Assembly: GCA_003255065.1 (NCBI GenBank)
Contig: QAOA01006513.1
Location: forward strand, 261,863-325,862
Source: Cercis canadensis
Taxonomy: Eukaryota > Streptophyta > Magnoliopsida > Fabales > Fabaceae
DNA length: 64,000 nt
Direction of reading: 5' to 3'
This document shows positions 43,648-55,882 of this stretch, in pieces (within the stretch, counting starts at the first letter, position 1; the number at the start of each line of letters is the position of its first letter). A program made the translations under genes and the position numbers. The notes below the pieces were generated by a model. The model saw only the letters and a list, made by a program, of their open reading frames with translations. It ran no database searches and had not been told where the DNA came from.

Positions 43648-46600
43648 GATTGGTCGACGTCCTCGTTGACCCTATTGCTTGAGGCTTTGACTGCTGCCTG
43701 AGATCTTCAACTTCTGCTAGTCTCCTCTTACAAGTCTTGTGTGACTCATTGCATGCTGCTTGAGGCTTCAACTGCTGATTGAGATCTTCAATTTCTGCTA
43801 GTCTCCTCTTATTGGTCTTGTGTCTCTCCTTGCGTCTTCAACTTCACCAAAACTGATGTGGATGCTCTGAGGTAACACCACTTGAACGGCTAAAATCTTC
43901 CTCGGTTGAACAACTCCATCTGCTTGCTGAAGTTAAAACTAGGTCTTGTGGGCTAGCTGCACGCACGACCTTCTTCACTTGACAAGGTTGACATCTCCCT
44001 CTGGTAACATCTTCCTCCAAGTTGCTGGTTATAGATTAAGCTCCAAGGTCTTTGTCCACGGTTCAACTCCTTCCTTGTAAGCACTCTTGCTTCTAAGTAC
44101 TTTCAGTCAAACTCTACTGCGATTTTGGTGAACTGACGAACTTTCGAGTTGACATCTTTTGTAGCTCCGCCGATATGTAGGGAATGAACACCTGTAACCT
44201 GTAAAATGATTCCATAAAGAAGATCTCCACTAGTCACAGTGTCCTTCTTTCGACTCCCGAAATAAGAATATGGCCTGATGTGCATGTTGGACTCAATCTT
44301 CTGCTTTTGTCCAACCAAGAGGTTCATAACTCTTAAGGAATTCCTTTCAAATCTGCTGGGAACTTAGGAAGTATCCCATTAGTAGCCGGCTCGAGCAACT
44401 TATCCAAGTAACCCGAGCAAAAGTAAGAACCAAGAACAAAATGATAGGCTGCCTCGTCTGCCATACAGTACTTCAATGCCGGAATCAAATTCCCCTCCTT
44501 CGCAAGAAACCATTCTCGCTAGGTCTATTATTGCATGAAGTGGCACCATTGGCCCTGTAGATCTTTCTCTGCTACGTTCTGCTGACAAACAAGACAGTTG
44601 AAAAGTGGGGCTAACCGCCCATGCGATTCACACACCCCTGCCTCCATGGCACAAAATTCTCAATTAATTTGCCGTAACACATCACGGTACCCCCTCTAGA
44701 GCACCCTCCATAAGTCTCACTTGATGATGCTTCGGCCTTCAGTTCTCCATTGATTTGCCACAACACATCACGATACCCCTTCTAGAGCACCCTCCGCAAG
44801 TCTCACTTGATGATGGTTTGGCCTTTGGTTATCTCTTCTCTCATCCCTTCAATGCATTCTCGCATTAAGGTTATCACTGGGACCACTATCCTCCACTTCA
44901 TAGTGTCATTGTCACAAGCTCCCCTGCAACTAAGTTTTTCTCCGTTAGTGGATCGACGTGGCTCACTTCCATTGCCAACCCTCTCGGTTCTTTGCAAGTA
45001 CATCCCACGAATAGGGCCTTCCACTCTTGGATTCCCTCATCTTATCACTTGATGTCAAGCAACAGAACTATTTTCTTCATTAACGGATTGGCGTGATCCA
45101 CCCCCACCGCCATATCTCTAGGTTCTTTGCACGCCCATCCTTCAAATAGGGCCTTCCTCTCTTGGATTCCCTCGTCACATGATGTCGAGCTGCATAACCG
45201 TCTTCTTGATTATTTCTCAATCAAATGCCTCTGCGGCCTCACTAATCTTCATAAGGCCATCCTCCATGGACTCTTCTTGAGAGGGCCTCATGCCTGGCCT
45301 TGAACAATCTTTTGGAGGGCTTGCTAGTCTCCACCTCTATGAAGGTCCTCAACAACCCTTCGTCTGGAAGCACAACTCCGTTGTCTTCATTTTCTGATAT
45401 TTTGCACCCTAAAGGAACCGTTACCACTGTAGACTCATGCCCCTTGAACTCCCTCATGGATTGCAAGACGAACACAAGCTTGGTCCTTTCGGTTACACAT
45501 TTTCAGCCCAAAGCAAGATTTTCCCACACCTGCACGAGTGGCAAACAAAAATTCCTGGAACAAACATAACTTGACGTGCCACGAGGATTTTGATGACCAA
45601 CCATCCCATAACAACCAATCTGAACAACCATTAAAGTGTTAACCTATACAACGATCCAAGGTTTCTCTATACCTCATGGGTCGACAAGGCACAGCTTCCA
45701 TGAGACTTGAGTTTTTCTCTACTCCAAGTCAAACCCATCGGTTGCTGCTACAGACTTGAAACTATGAGAAGTATCAATCTTTGTCCTCGCACTCAAAACT
45801 ATCTTTCCAGCTAGTTTGTTGTAGCAATGCCACAAGTCTCTATCTCAATAAGTTCTCTTCAAATTTAGCCCTTAGCCCGCTGTTGGCTACTCGAAATGAC
45901 TATCCACTGGTGGAGTAAGACAGACTCCCTTGGTCTTCTCCCCCACTTCTCATTTGGCCCAACTTGCAAGACTGGCTACCACTCCCACTCGAGGGACTTT
46001 ATGTGATGTAGTCTGACAAGCATCCATTATCATGCACCTTAAGGGAACAAGGTCACACCTCCTTTCCCAACAAGGCCCGAACACCAACATGTGTGCAAAG
46101 AGCATCTTATATGTTCGCCACTTCAACAAGCTTCTGTCTTCATAACTGGTTCCGTACCAGCATGCCCAATCTTCCAAGAGCTTGAACCCTATAACTCTCA
46201 CTTGAACCCTATAACCCTATAACTCAAGTGTTGATGGTACACCTCTCGACAAGACTGGTTCTCAAAGTCTTCCTTCTCCATAACTGGGTCAATACTAGCA
46301 TGTCCAATTTTCCAAGAGCTTGCACCCCACAACTCTCACTTCTACTCAAGTGTTGATGGCACAACTTTAGGCAAGACTGGTTCTTAGAATCCTCTTTTTC
46401 CATGACTCATCTCATCCTCTAATGAGTTTCATATAGTAGCTATCTTGTCCTTTTGCTTCCACCAAGCCAGTCTCTACTGCTCAGAAGTATTGTCCCCCAT
46501 GTCTCAAGTTCCTTCGGCGTCTCACATGTCAATAAGCTCACATGACTGGCCTCCATCTTCCATCATCCCACTTGGTTGCAGTGATTGCCTCTTGCAACCC

Positions 46601-46865
46601 ACTCCTGCCAACTCTTTGACAGTGCTCCCAAGCATGTTGGCCATGCTCACAACAACCACTAGGTGCACGCACCCATGGAGTGCAAGACATCCCAACAAGT
46701 CTAATAGATGGATGAGATAAGAAAGCTTGAATTCACTCAACTGTGTCACTTCTTCCCATTGTCTCTCGCGCACCAGACGACTTTACCTCTAGAACCTTGA
46801 TCAACTCTATCCACGGTGCAACAATCATGATCAACATGGTGGTCCTGTTCCACTCTAGTAACAGG
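43648..46865 (-). other. Non-coding interior of the 4.83-kb LTR element
   Basis: CT-rich on the plus strand with imperfect internal repeats: GACTGCTGCCTGAGATCTTC at 43,689 against GAGATCTTCAATTTCTGCTA at 43,780; the CAACACATCACGGTACCCCC block at 44,674 against 44,760; and the CTTGGATTCCCTC block at 45,023 against 45,152. Several ORFs of 60-90 codons on both strands, none with a retroelement motif. It may have arisen from a host or unknown sequence carried between LTRs. Confidence 0.6.
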
Positions 46866-46877
46866 GCTCTGATACCA
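46866..46877 (-). promoter_or_regulatory. tRNA-Met primer-binding site of the 4.83-kb element
   Basis: Minus strand TGGTATCAGAGC, two bases after the end of the right (5') LTR, a normal LTR-retrotransposon arrangement that contrasts with the element at 1.7-10 kb. Confidence 0.9.
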
Positions 46878-46879
46878 AT

Positions 46880-47673
46880 TGTCATGGGCCGACAGGTTCA
46901 CCCTTGTCAGACCGTGCGGCACTTGCGTAACTCCTCTGAGAAAGCAAGTCAGCCTCTCCCATTCGTTCCGACCCACACATGTTAAGTGACTAAGCACCCG
47001 ATAATATACCCAAGGCTTGACAATAGCGTCTCCCGCAAGCACGACAATGATAGCATGCACATTATAGCATCTCACGTATTGCACACAGCAAACAAGCCAA
47101 CTCAATAAGCATGCGCACACCAAGCAAGGGTCACACACTAGTGAGCAAACATAAGGCGGCAAATATATAAGAAGAGGGGCTACTCCTTTTATTGATAGAA
47201 ATGAGTGCAATGCAATACATTGGCAATGTGTAAGGGAAGTAAATAGCAACACAAAACCTACCCCTATGCTGGCACCAAGTCCCACCCCGGGTCACCTGAC
47301 ACCCTCCCCCCTAAAGAGCTTAATTTGCGGATTCCCTCCTGGCAGGAGAATACATCATTTTTCCCACCCAACATAAGGCCTCTTTTTGGAGTTTCGGGTA
47401 TCGAAACGCCTATTAAGAGATATGTAAATTCATCTAAATTCACGAACTACGCGGCCATGTACTGAGCACCCACACTGGACAAGCGTAGTGAAGTGAAAAG
47501 ACCAAAATACCCCCAAACTTTACGAAAATGGTAAAAATTATACAATGGTCCATTTGGGCTCAAATTCGGCGTGGTGCTTCTCTAGACTCCTCTTTACCTC
47601 TCTGCAAAGTTCCAAATCAATCGAAGTTGTCTAGGTGCCCGAAATCTAGTTGTCACATTTGCGAATCGTGACA
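46880..47673 (-). repeat. 5' LTR of the 4.83-kb element
   Basis: Near-identical partner of 42,841-43,634, with scattered single-base differences (for example CCGCGCGG against CCGTGCGG). Confidence 0.9.
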
Positions 47674-49827
47674 CTAAGGCTTGTATAAGGCAGAAATGCC
47701 CAAAAAAGAAGTTTTAACAAATAGGAGTTTTGGGATTATTTAGGTAGTTAGACCCAAAAAAGTTCAGAAGGACGTCATTTCACATACAAGAAGGAGAGGA
47801 AATAGGAGACCACAATGGAAACTTGGTTCACAAGCCTTCAAACATAGATTCTCATTAACTCAAATCAGTTCTCAAGTCTCATTAACTCACATATCATTGA
47901 AAAGGTAAAACACTTCATTATCCAAGACATGAAAGAAAGCTTTCAAAGTGTAAATCCCAAATGGTATAAACTCTATCAATTAACTTAACAATTAAAGATG
48001 TAGTTAATATTGGATGAGAGGATATCACACACTCAAGTTTAAACATACCTCTAAATTTTGCCACGACACCATTTCCGCAGCTAGTATCTGAAGGGCAGCT
48101 TTATTCTTTGGAATCATCCCTTCATTAATCTATAAATCAGCAATCAAACTTTTTTTCCATAAAGTAGAAATCAAGCTTATAATGCATCAATAAATGAAAT
48201 CATTGTCCTACTAGTAAGGATATATTAAATTAAAAGTATCAAGATTCATAACAAACACTCAAATGACTGTCTACTCCACACACAAAAATTAAAGAGATGA
48301 ATCCCTCATCCAATAAGACGATGTGCTACATGTACAACAAATGCCCATAACCTTTTGTCTGTGAAAAAAGAAATGTGTGTTTGCGTTATGTGTCACATGT
48401 TAGCAATTCAAAAAGAGTAAGTGATTGGCTGCTAACATTTTAGCAATAGAAAAAGAGATGACTGCTAATATGCAACTACGAACATAATCCATTGCATCTT
48501 TTCTAACTGAGCTCTCAAATGTGATACAACCATCATTATTCTTCACTAATTAATGCACATAAACTTCAATCTCATTAGGCTAATATAGGAAGGAAACTAA
48601 GCATCCTATTCCGTACAACCCGATTTCATTCATCAATGTAAATTATTGTATTTATAACTCAGAACTTATATAAATATTTTATGTTTATGCAGGCATGTTC
48701 ATATGCCATATGCATCTGCATGTGTCAGATGGCAAAAAACTAGTTGAATAAAATTGAAATATATATTTTATGAAATCATCCATATTGTCTTTGTATCAAA
48801 TGATTCCAGAATTAATGACAAAATCAGTAAGGTTGTTTCTGTATTTTTATTTTTTTTCATAAAAGAGCATAATGCCTCAAAGGTGTTTGAGCCTCAAACT
48901 ATTTGAGTCGCATGCTTAGGAACTGAGGCACCCACCTCTTTGATTTCCAGCAAAAAGACACACTTTTCCCCATTTAAACAAGCTGCCACTGAAAGGATAC
49001 TCACTAAAAGGGGCATTTGAGTCCATTAGGCCTATGTGAGAATAGAAAAAATAAAAACACCTTTGAAGCTCATATCAAAGGCTTATGGGGTAGAAGATTG
49101 AAGCTCATATCAAAATTATTGAAACTTATTTTTAAATTTTATATGCTTCAAAAAAAAAAAAGGAAACTTACAGATTCTACAGGGACTAGCTTCCTCTGGA
49201 TTGATTTTTGGAAGGTACCAAACGATTCCTATGCACGCTTAATTTCCACACAATCTGAATCATCTTCACTGGAAGAAGAACTAGGAGATTCTTTCAACAA
49301 AGCTGCAGACCAATCACCATTTACAGTAGCCTTCGATCTACCTTTAGAAAACCCCATTTTTCTCTACGAAAATACTCTATCTAACCTCTAAGTGATTTGA
49401 AAAGTTACTAGGATATGAATTGAATTTTTCATTAACCCTAATTGCTGAAGTCCTATGAAAATTTTTCCCTCGCATGGCAATGGGGAAGCTAAAGCTGCCA
49501 TCTTGGAGTAATACTGCTACTAGTTTGATCTTATAGGGATGCTCCGTTCAATTGGCTAGATGGAGGAAAGGATGAAATTTGGCAAGCCAGTCAAATTCTT
49601 GTTGTTAACCCTCGAGGACTTGAAGTAAGTTTTATTATAATGAAATCTTTATCTTCTGTAATTTTGATTAGTTTAAGAAGTAACAAATATTGTAATATGA
49701 TATTTCTTTAAATTACAGTAAGCAGACCACTAATGTCACTTTGTATGGGAACTTTGCTGATGAGATGCTCTCATATGTTGAGAAGCATGAAGGTGGACAA
49801 CCTATTGTGATGGTGATCCGATGTTAT

Positions 49828-51617
49828 TGATAATCACACTTTTATGCAGTAATTAACCTTCATATTTAGTGTCTTAAATCTCTTTTCATGCTTAATTGAG
49901 TGGCTTGGCCTTATTTCATAAGTTTGGGTTCATATTGGGCTTAATTCTTTTATTTAGCATTATTAGGGTTTTGATACTATTTTTGTATTTCGGGTATATC
50001 TTTAGTTTTGTATGCCTAAAAATTGTGAATCATGCCTTATAGGAAAGCTAAGAGGATTATCTACAACTTTCATTCATACCTCCAAGAAAATTTCGGACGT
50101 TTAGTGGGTCAAATTTGACCCGGAAGTCAGAGTAGAGATGCTGCCACTGGAATCTGGCCCGCATGCAGAATTTGGACCATAACTTAGGCTGTAGGTGTCT
50201 TATGGACTTAAAACTAGTTCCATTGGAAATCTGAGACGTAGGGCTTCAATTGTTGTGAAGTCCGGTTCTCCAAATTATGTCTTTTTTATGGTCTTATTTC
50301 CTGTCGAAACTGGATGATTACTCCAGAGACCTCTTAAGANTTTGTATGCCTAAAAATTGTGAATCTTGCCTTGTAGGAAAGCTAAGAGGATTATCTACAA
50401 CTTTCATTCATACCTCCAAGGAAATTTCAGACGTTTAGTGGGTCAAATTTGACCCGGAAGTCAGAGTAGAGATGTTGCCACTGGAATCTGGCCCGCATGC
50501 AGAATTTGGACCATAACTTAGGCTGTAGGTGTCTTATGGACTTAAAACTAGTTCCATTGGAAATCTGAGACGTAGGGCTTCAATTGTTGTGAAGTCCGGT
50601 TCTCCAAATTATGTCTTTTTTATGGTCTTATTTCCTGTCGAAACTGGATGATTACTCCAGAGACCTCTTAAGACTTAATTGGGCTTAACTCCCTCAATTC
50701 AGGCCTAAACTAGAGCCCATTTGAAGCTGAGGTCCAGAGGTTTAAACCTAGGTTAAGGGTAATTTGGGTGTGCACTAAATTTCTGATGTTATAATTAGGT
50801 TAAAGGATGCAGTGTTTTAATAATTCTAGCTAGATAGTTTTTAGGCAGCTTTTGTTTTCTCTCTTATATTTTCTGGAGCTCTTTGAACTATGACCTTCTT
50901 CCTCCATTGGAGCTTGGATTTCATGACCATGGAGGAGTAGAACTCTTGTAACCAAGTTAGACTCCTGATTAAATTCAGTTTTGTTCTTAAGATTATGTAC
51001 TAATTGAATTAAACTTAATGTAATTCTTCTTCTTTGGATTTCTACCTTGCTTTAATATTTGTATGTGTTCATGGAGATCTTTTTGATTTATATGGATGTT
51101 GAAGCAAGAAACAAAATATTGATTGATCAATCTTTAATTTGTGGTAAGAATTCAGAGAAGCTATGTTATGCTAATTGAATGTTCGGTTTTTAAATTAATC
51201 ACTAATTGCTTAGTCTTTGTGATTACAAGATTAGTGATTATATGTGGTTAATTGAATCCTAAGTGATAACTCAGTAGGAGCAAATTAGTCATAATTAGAT
51301 ATTTCAATTGTGATTAAACTCAATTAGTAATGTTGTTGCATTAGGGTTTGATGCTTTATGTTAATCTAGAATGGATCAAACCGGTTTTTGATGAATGTCT
51401 AGCTAGGTTATGTTTTTAATCAACTTAATTAATCCTTGTTTAATTATGTATTTTCCAATTTGGCAATACAATTTGTTTCAAAAATCCCTTGTTCTTAATC
51501 TTGAATTAGTCAATTACACATTGCATTCCTTGTGAGACAAACCTGGATTATGCCCTCTATTGCATTTTAATTAGGGGATTCAGCTTAATTTAATTAGATT
51601 AGTGATAATTCCAATCA
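49828..51617 (+). mobile_element. Solo LTR, Athila-like, inside the RPA1-like pseudogene
   Basis: Starts TGATAATCACACTTTTATGC, ends GATAATTCCAATCA, same family as 25,158-26,502. Flanks are GTTAT (49,823-49,827) and ATTAC (51,618-51,622), which could be an old target duplication with two transitions. The length is inflated by about 330 bp because 50,007-50,339 is repeated after an N at 50,340. Confidence 0.8.
50007..50673. other. Duplicate flanking a single N (likely assembly overlap)
   Basis: About 333 bp before the N at 50,340 are repeated after it almost without change. Other copies of this LTR have the segment once. Confidence 0.8.
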
Positions 51618-51654
51618 ATTACAAGATCAGAAAATTTGGAAAAAGTGAGTTTAA

Positions 51655-51760
51655 CAAACACTAAACATTTTTTTTTTAGGAATAATCTTGAAGTTAAGTT
51701 ATTTATATTTACCCACAAATTTTATATATTTATATCATAGTAATGTATTGGAATAATTTT
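51655..51760. other. Intron-like AT-rich sequence of the RPA1-like pseudogene
   Basis: Starts at GTGAGT after a short exon, ends before DNINVSN. T-rich with a poly(T). Confidence 0.5.
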
Positions 51761-53636
51761 ATGTAGATAATATCAATGTGTCCAATACTTTCTGGGCTTC
51801 TAAACTGATGATAAATGAGGAGAATGTGCCAGAAATTGTAGATTTTCTCTTACGGTTTGATTTAACATTTTTTAAAATTTTCCTTATTAATATTTACCTA
51901 TTTGAAACTATATTGTAGATTTTACATGGCTGAAGATTTTTTTAAAATTTTTTTTATTCTAATCATTGTTCTTTTAGTGTTCAATCTAAGGAGGAGACAT
52001 CCACGCAACAGTTGACCCAAATATCTACCAAATCGACTTACAGTTTTGAAGATGACTTTTTAAATTAGAACAACTGTTTGTCCCTAGGTGATTTGCTTGA
52101 CTGTGATAAGGTAACATAACCAAACCTAATTGATGAACAACCGTCTTACTCTTGGTGATTTGCATTTAAAAATCATAGTGTCATTCTTAGGAGGGTACTT
52201 ATATCATTAAGGGTACTATCATTGACATTAAAAGTAATCGGGATAATTGGTATCTCTTAAAGTGTCGTGAACATAATATTGGTGTCAAGCTTGATGATGA
52301 TGGATGATACTACTGCAGGATACACCTTGGTCACATAAAAAATGTAGTCCCAAGGTGATATAATAATAGTTTAATTTTATAAATCCTACACACACAATGG
52401 TGTAGTAGCCCATACGATAGAATCTTGAGTATTAACTTTAATATAATTTTTTTGTGCACGATAGTTATAGGGTACAAGTTTGTATAATGGATGACTATGG
52501 TACTGCGAGTTTTGTCCTCTAGGATCGCGATGTGGAGCAGCAAATAAAAATAGGTGTCCTTGATCTACAGGAACGTTTGGTTAAGGTACATAGCTACTAT
52601 TCGTATACTTATTTTTTGAATGAATTTTCAATCCAAGACATACAAGCTATAGACATAACTTTGAACTTCTTATATGTAGAGGGAAGACAATATGGAGGAG
52701 GATGAGCCATACCCCTGTGAATTAATATCTTTGGTGGGCAAGACAATGCTCTTCAAGATCAATCTAAGAAGAGAAAACATAACTCGGCCGTCCAACACCT
52801 ACACTGTTCGCAAGATGTGTGATGACCCTGATATCATAAAGAAATTTGATGGCAATGTGGCTATTGAGCATGTATTGTTGTGTATCATTATTGAGATTTC
52901 TCATACAAATGAAACTACCATTGGTTAATTTTTTAAAAAAATCCATTTTTATAGGTCCATGTTGTTGACCCATCGATGATTGATCTCGGTGAGTGTGATT
53001 GTCTTAGCGTGGACACCAAAAATATTATCGAAGGGGAAGCTTCGTCGGATTCTAGAGAATGAGACTTTGTCACTCTTGAGAATAGGAGTATCGATGCTGT
53101 TTCCAACTCTGTTGAGGATGATATGTCATTAGCCAGGCAATCAACCAACATCAAGAATAAGAAGATCAAGAAGGAGAATGCCTGAAAATTTTTCATATCT
53201 TGTGTCTTGAGTGTTAATTTAAGTTATTTAGGTGTACTTGAATGTTTATTTTTGGAGTTATTATTTTCAAACAATTTTTGGTAATATTTATGAATTTTTG
53301 GGAAGTTTGGAGTTCAATGGATTTTGAATTTCATACAATATTTGGGACGATTTAAGCTTAATATGACTGAATGGTGGTAGAAGCTAGGTTTCCTGAATAA
53401 TGGACAGAAAAGATTTTCATATGTACACTTCATGGATAACGATGGAGACGTGGTCGCTTGACCCTATTACTAGTCTCCAGCTTCTACTAATGAGGTATTC
53501 CATGTCAAAACAAAATTAGACAGCACAAGCTAAATGTGAAATTTATTTTTTGCTCGAGGTGGGACATAAATCATTCTGAATATAGGGAACCATGTTTGCA
53601 TGGTCATTTTTTTGGTTACAAATTTTAACAAAGAGT

Positions 53637-53805
53637 TAATCTAACGGAAAATTTTTTCTGAAAATTCCAACGGTAATTCCAACGGTAATTCCAACGGAAT
53701 TTAATTACCGTTGGAATTATTTTTCTCATTCTTTTTAATTTTTTTTGAAAATTGTTGTGTGTATTCCCACGGAAATATAGTACCGTTAGAATTTTTTTTA
53801 TATTA
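53637..53805. repeat. CACTA-type subterminal repeats (orphan)
   Basis: AATTCCAACGGTAATTCC repeated in tandem, plus inverted copies (TTACCGTTGGAATT, ACCGTTAGAATT), the same words as in the subterminal arrays of the element at 27,089-32,104. No CACTACAAG terminus was found nearby (53,590-53,640 reads GTTACAAATTTTAAC), so the end of this element is lost or diverged. Confidence 0.7.
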
Positions 53806-53814
53806 GACACAACG

Positions 53815-54041
53815 ACGTTTGATGAATAAAGGTCAGGTGTTCACTCTTCACTTCACGCCCTAGCCCCTTCGACTCTTCACTTCACGCCAGAAATCATAAT
53901 CTGAAATCCCTAACTAGCAGACTCTTTCAACTCTCCTTCTCCTCTGATTTGAGACTCTCCAGCCTCCTCCATCCTCGTTCCATCACTTCGCCGCCGCCGC
54001 CGTTGTCACTGCTGGGCGATTGGCTTCTACCTCCCAAGGTA
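53815..54041 (+). other. Gene-leader-like segment with splice donor
   Basis: After the subterminal repeats the composition switches to C/T-rich text with a repeated CTTCACTTCACGCC (53,847 and 53,876), a CGCCGCCGCCGCCGTTG patch (53,988) and CTACCTCCCAAG|GTAGCATTC at about 54,038-54,046, which looks like the 3' end of a 5' UTR exon. This parallels the leader-like segment just inside the CACTA element at 27,405. Its parent gene is unknown; it may or may not be the leader of the MLO fragment downstream. Confidence 0.45.
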
Positions 54042-54153
54042 GCATTCTTGCTTTCTCTTCCCAATTTCAGTTACTGATGCTGATACTATTCTTGTTTAGA
54101 GCTCGCTTTTCTGCTTCGTTGCTAGGAATTCTTCTTACTTAGCTTGTAATGTG

Positions 54154-55295
54154 AAGTTTGATGAAATTCATGCTTTTAGATGTGAAGATTTTGTTCTGGG
54201 GTTTAACATTTCCTGGTTTGGTTTGTTTCCTCTTTCTTCTAATGGGTCGATCTCAGTGATTTGAAATGGTTTCAAGTTAATGTGTTTGTGCCAATTGCTT
54301 TTTGGCTTGTCTTCGAAATTTGAGTAACATTGCTTTTAGTGATGTGTTTAAATTCACTTTGGGCTGTTAGATCTGGTGGAATTTAGGTTATTACAATGTT
54401 CTCCTCGTTTTGCTTATGATTTTTCTTGATATTCTTTTGATTTACTGCATGATATGGTAGTTTGCTACTTAAAATGAGTTTGCCCTTTTGGTACTACTTT
54501 ATGATAGGGTAGTTTCCATGCAAGATTTGGGAAATGACTGAACTTTGCCATTGAACGGAAGTGGGATTTTGTGATAATGCAAGTCCTTATTCCAACTAGC
54601 TTTGTAATTTGAGGGGGCAAGAAAAGTATTAAAAGGAAAGAGACAAAATTTTAGTGCGCTATCATTAAATTACTTATCAGGGTTCTGACTACGAGGATCT
54701 AAGCCTGTTTTATTGTGAAGTTAGAAGTTTGATGAAATTCATGCTTTTAGATGTGAAGATTTTGTTCTGGGGCTTAACATTTCCTGGTCTGGTTTGTTTC
54801 CTCTTTCTTCTAATGGGTCGATCTCAGTGATTTGAAATGGTTTCAAGTTAATGTGTTTGTGCCAATTGCTTTTTGGCTTGTCTTCGAAATTTGAGTAACA
54901 TTGCTTTCAGTGATGTGTTTAAATTCACTTTGGGCTGTTAGATCTGGTGGAATTTGGGTTATTACAATGTTCTCCTCGTTTTGCTTATGATTTTTCTTGA
55001 TATTCTTTTGATTTACTGCATGATATGGTAGTTTGCTACTTAAAATGAGTTTGCCCTTTTGGTACTACTTTATGATAGGGTAGTTTCCATGCTAGATTTG
55101 GGAAATGACTGAACTTTGCCATTGAACGGAAGTGGGATTTTGTGATAATGCAAGTCCTTATTCCAACTAGCTTTGTAATTTGAGGGGGCAAGAAAAGTAT
55201 TAAAAGGAAAGAGACAAAATTTTAGTGCGCTATCATTAAATTACTTATCTGGGTTCTAACTACGAGGATCTAAGCCTGTTTTATTGTGAAGTTAG
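54154..55295. repeat. Tandem duplication, unit 571 bp
   Basis: AAGTTTGATGAAATTCATGC at 54,154 recurs at 54,725, and the match runs to ATTGTGAAGTTAGAA near 55,295 with few differences. No N between the copies, so a genuine recent duplication or an assembly artefact without a gap mark. Intron-like content. Confidence 0.8.
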
Positions 55296-55622
55296 AAACA
55301 AATGCTTTCTGTTCTAAAGCTTTGTTTGAAAACCATGGGAGAAATGAAAATGGAAAGGGAGGGATGAAATAAATATACCATTTAGGTAGACATACTTTGA
55401 GCTCATTTCTTGCATAGTATTTTCTTTCATCTTATCATTCTTAAATGGAGTCTCAGTTAAATGTTATTTTTTAGGTTTTGATAAATATTTTTTTACATTT
55501 AAACACTTCTTTCCTGACTATTGTTCTATCCTATGACATCATTTTCTTGGATGGGAACAATTCATTATATAATCTTAGTATTGTGGACCCAGGTGGATAT
55601 ATCTGTCTTGGCCTCTGCTAGG

Positions 55623-55882
55623 AAATTGTGTACAGTGAATTCACTTGGTTGGCTCCTGTTGTAGACAATCAGAGGAAGTAGTTATATGTAACAAAATCAT
55701 CACATCGAAGGATACTTGCTAAAATTCTTCATTCATTATGATGCTCTTTAAGAAATTGTGTACAGTGAATTCACTTGGTTGGCTCCTGTTGTAGACAATT
55801 AGAGGAAGTAGTTATATGTAACAAAATCATCACATTGAAGGATACTTGCTAAAATTCTTCATTCATTATGATGCTCTTTAAG
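55623..55882. repeat. Tandem duplication, unit 130 bp
   Basis: AAATTGTGTACAGTGAATTC at 55,623 recurs at 55,753; the two units differ by only a few bases. Confidence 0.8.

Larger units (their letters stand above)
42841..47673 (-). mobile_element. Non-autonomous LTR retrotransposon, 4,833 bp, 794-bp LTRs
   Basis: Two near-identical 794-bp LTRs (42,841-43,634 and 46,880-47,673) begin TGTCA(C/T)GGGC and end ATCGTGACA. CTAAG at 42,836-42,840 and 47,674-47,678 is the target duplication. On the minus strand a tRNA-Met primer site follows the right LTR and a purine-rich AAGTGGGGGAGAA precedes the left one, so the element reads right to left. The 3.25-kb interior has no gag, protease, RT or integrase. 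Near-identity of the LTRs points to a recent insertion. It lies in the Ulp1-like pseudogene. Likely a LARD-type parasite of an autonomous element elsewhere. Confidence 0.9.
36505..49357 (-). pseudogene. Ulp1-like (peptidase C48) protease pseudogene of the transposon-associated type, multi-exon
   Basis: Minus-strand exon-like blocks with consistent splice-like edges: start ATG at 49,357 (MGFSKGRSKATVNGDW..., Ser/Asp-rich, then a stop); 48,130-48,062 (INEGMIPKNKAALQILAAEM); 42,185-42,035 and 40,752-40,211 (conserved N-domain); 39,775-39,490; 39,370-39,190 (basic linker KKVNVPIKKTRRH); 39,067-38,919; 37,460-37,380; 37,270-37,190; 37,115-37,030; 36,943-36,799 and 36,703-36,505 (catalytic domain). 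In-frame stops occur in several blocks (e.g. after KTRRHDYNL and in the 39.5-39.8 kb exon). Two retroelement insertions split it. Ulp1-like genes of this type are known as cargo of MULE and other plant transposons; the original role would be SUMO-type isopeptidase activity. Confidence 0.7.
49500..53184 (+). pseudogene. RPA1-like (single-strand DNA-binding, OB-fold) pseudogene
   Basis: Plus-strand exons with GT/AG-like borders: about 49,540-49,624 (DAPFNWLDGGKDEIWQASQI, ending before GTAAGT), 49,724-49,827 (NVTLYGNFADEMLSYVEKHE), then after a solo LTR 51,762-51,860 (NINVSNTFWASKLMINEENV), about 51,980-52,110, 52,200-52,345 (KGTIIDIKSNRDNWYLLKC), 52,445-52,585, 52,681-52,850 (CELISLVGKTMLFKINLRRE, TYTVRKMCDDPDIIKKF) and 52,957-53,184 with a basic tail. 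The WxxxxAxxIxVxNxRGLE, VTLYG-F-D and GKxxLFK motifs match RPA70-type proteins. Stops (for example in LDDDG*YYC) make it a pseudogene. RPA1-like genes are common on plant transposons such as Helitrons, and also in the host. Confidence 0.65.

Noticed and set aside
43648..46865. Coding gene within the LTR-element interior
   Set aside because: Many ORFs of 60-90 codons on both strands, none dominant and none with retroelement or known host motifs.
49017..49391. 124-codon plus-strand ORF
   Set aside because: The opposite strand reads as the N-terminal exon of the Ulp1-like gene (ATG at 49,357, Ser/Asp-rich start), so the plus-strand ORF is a shadow.
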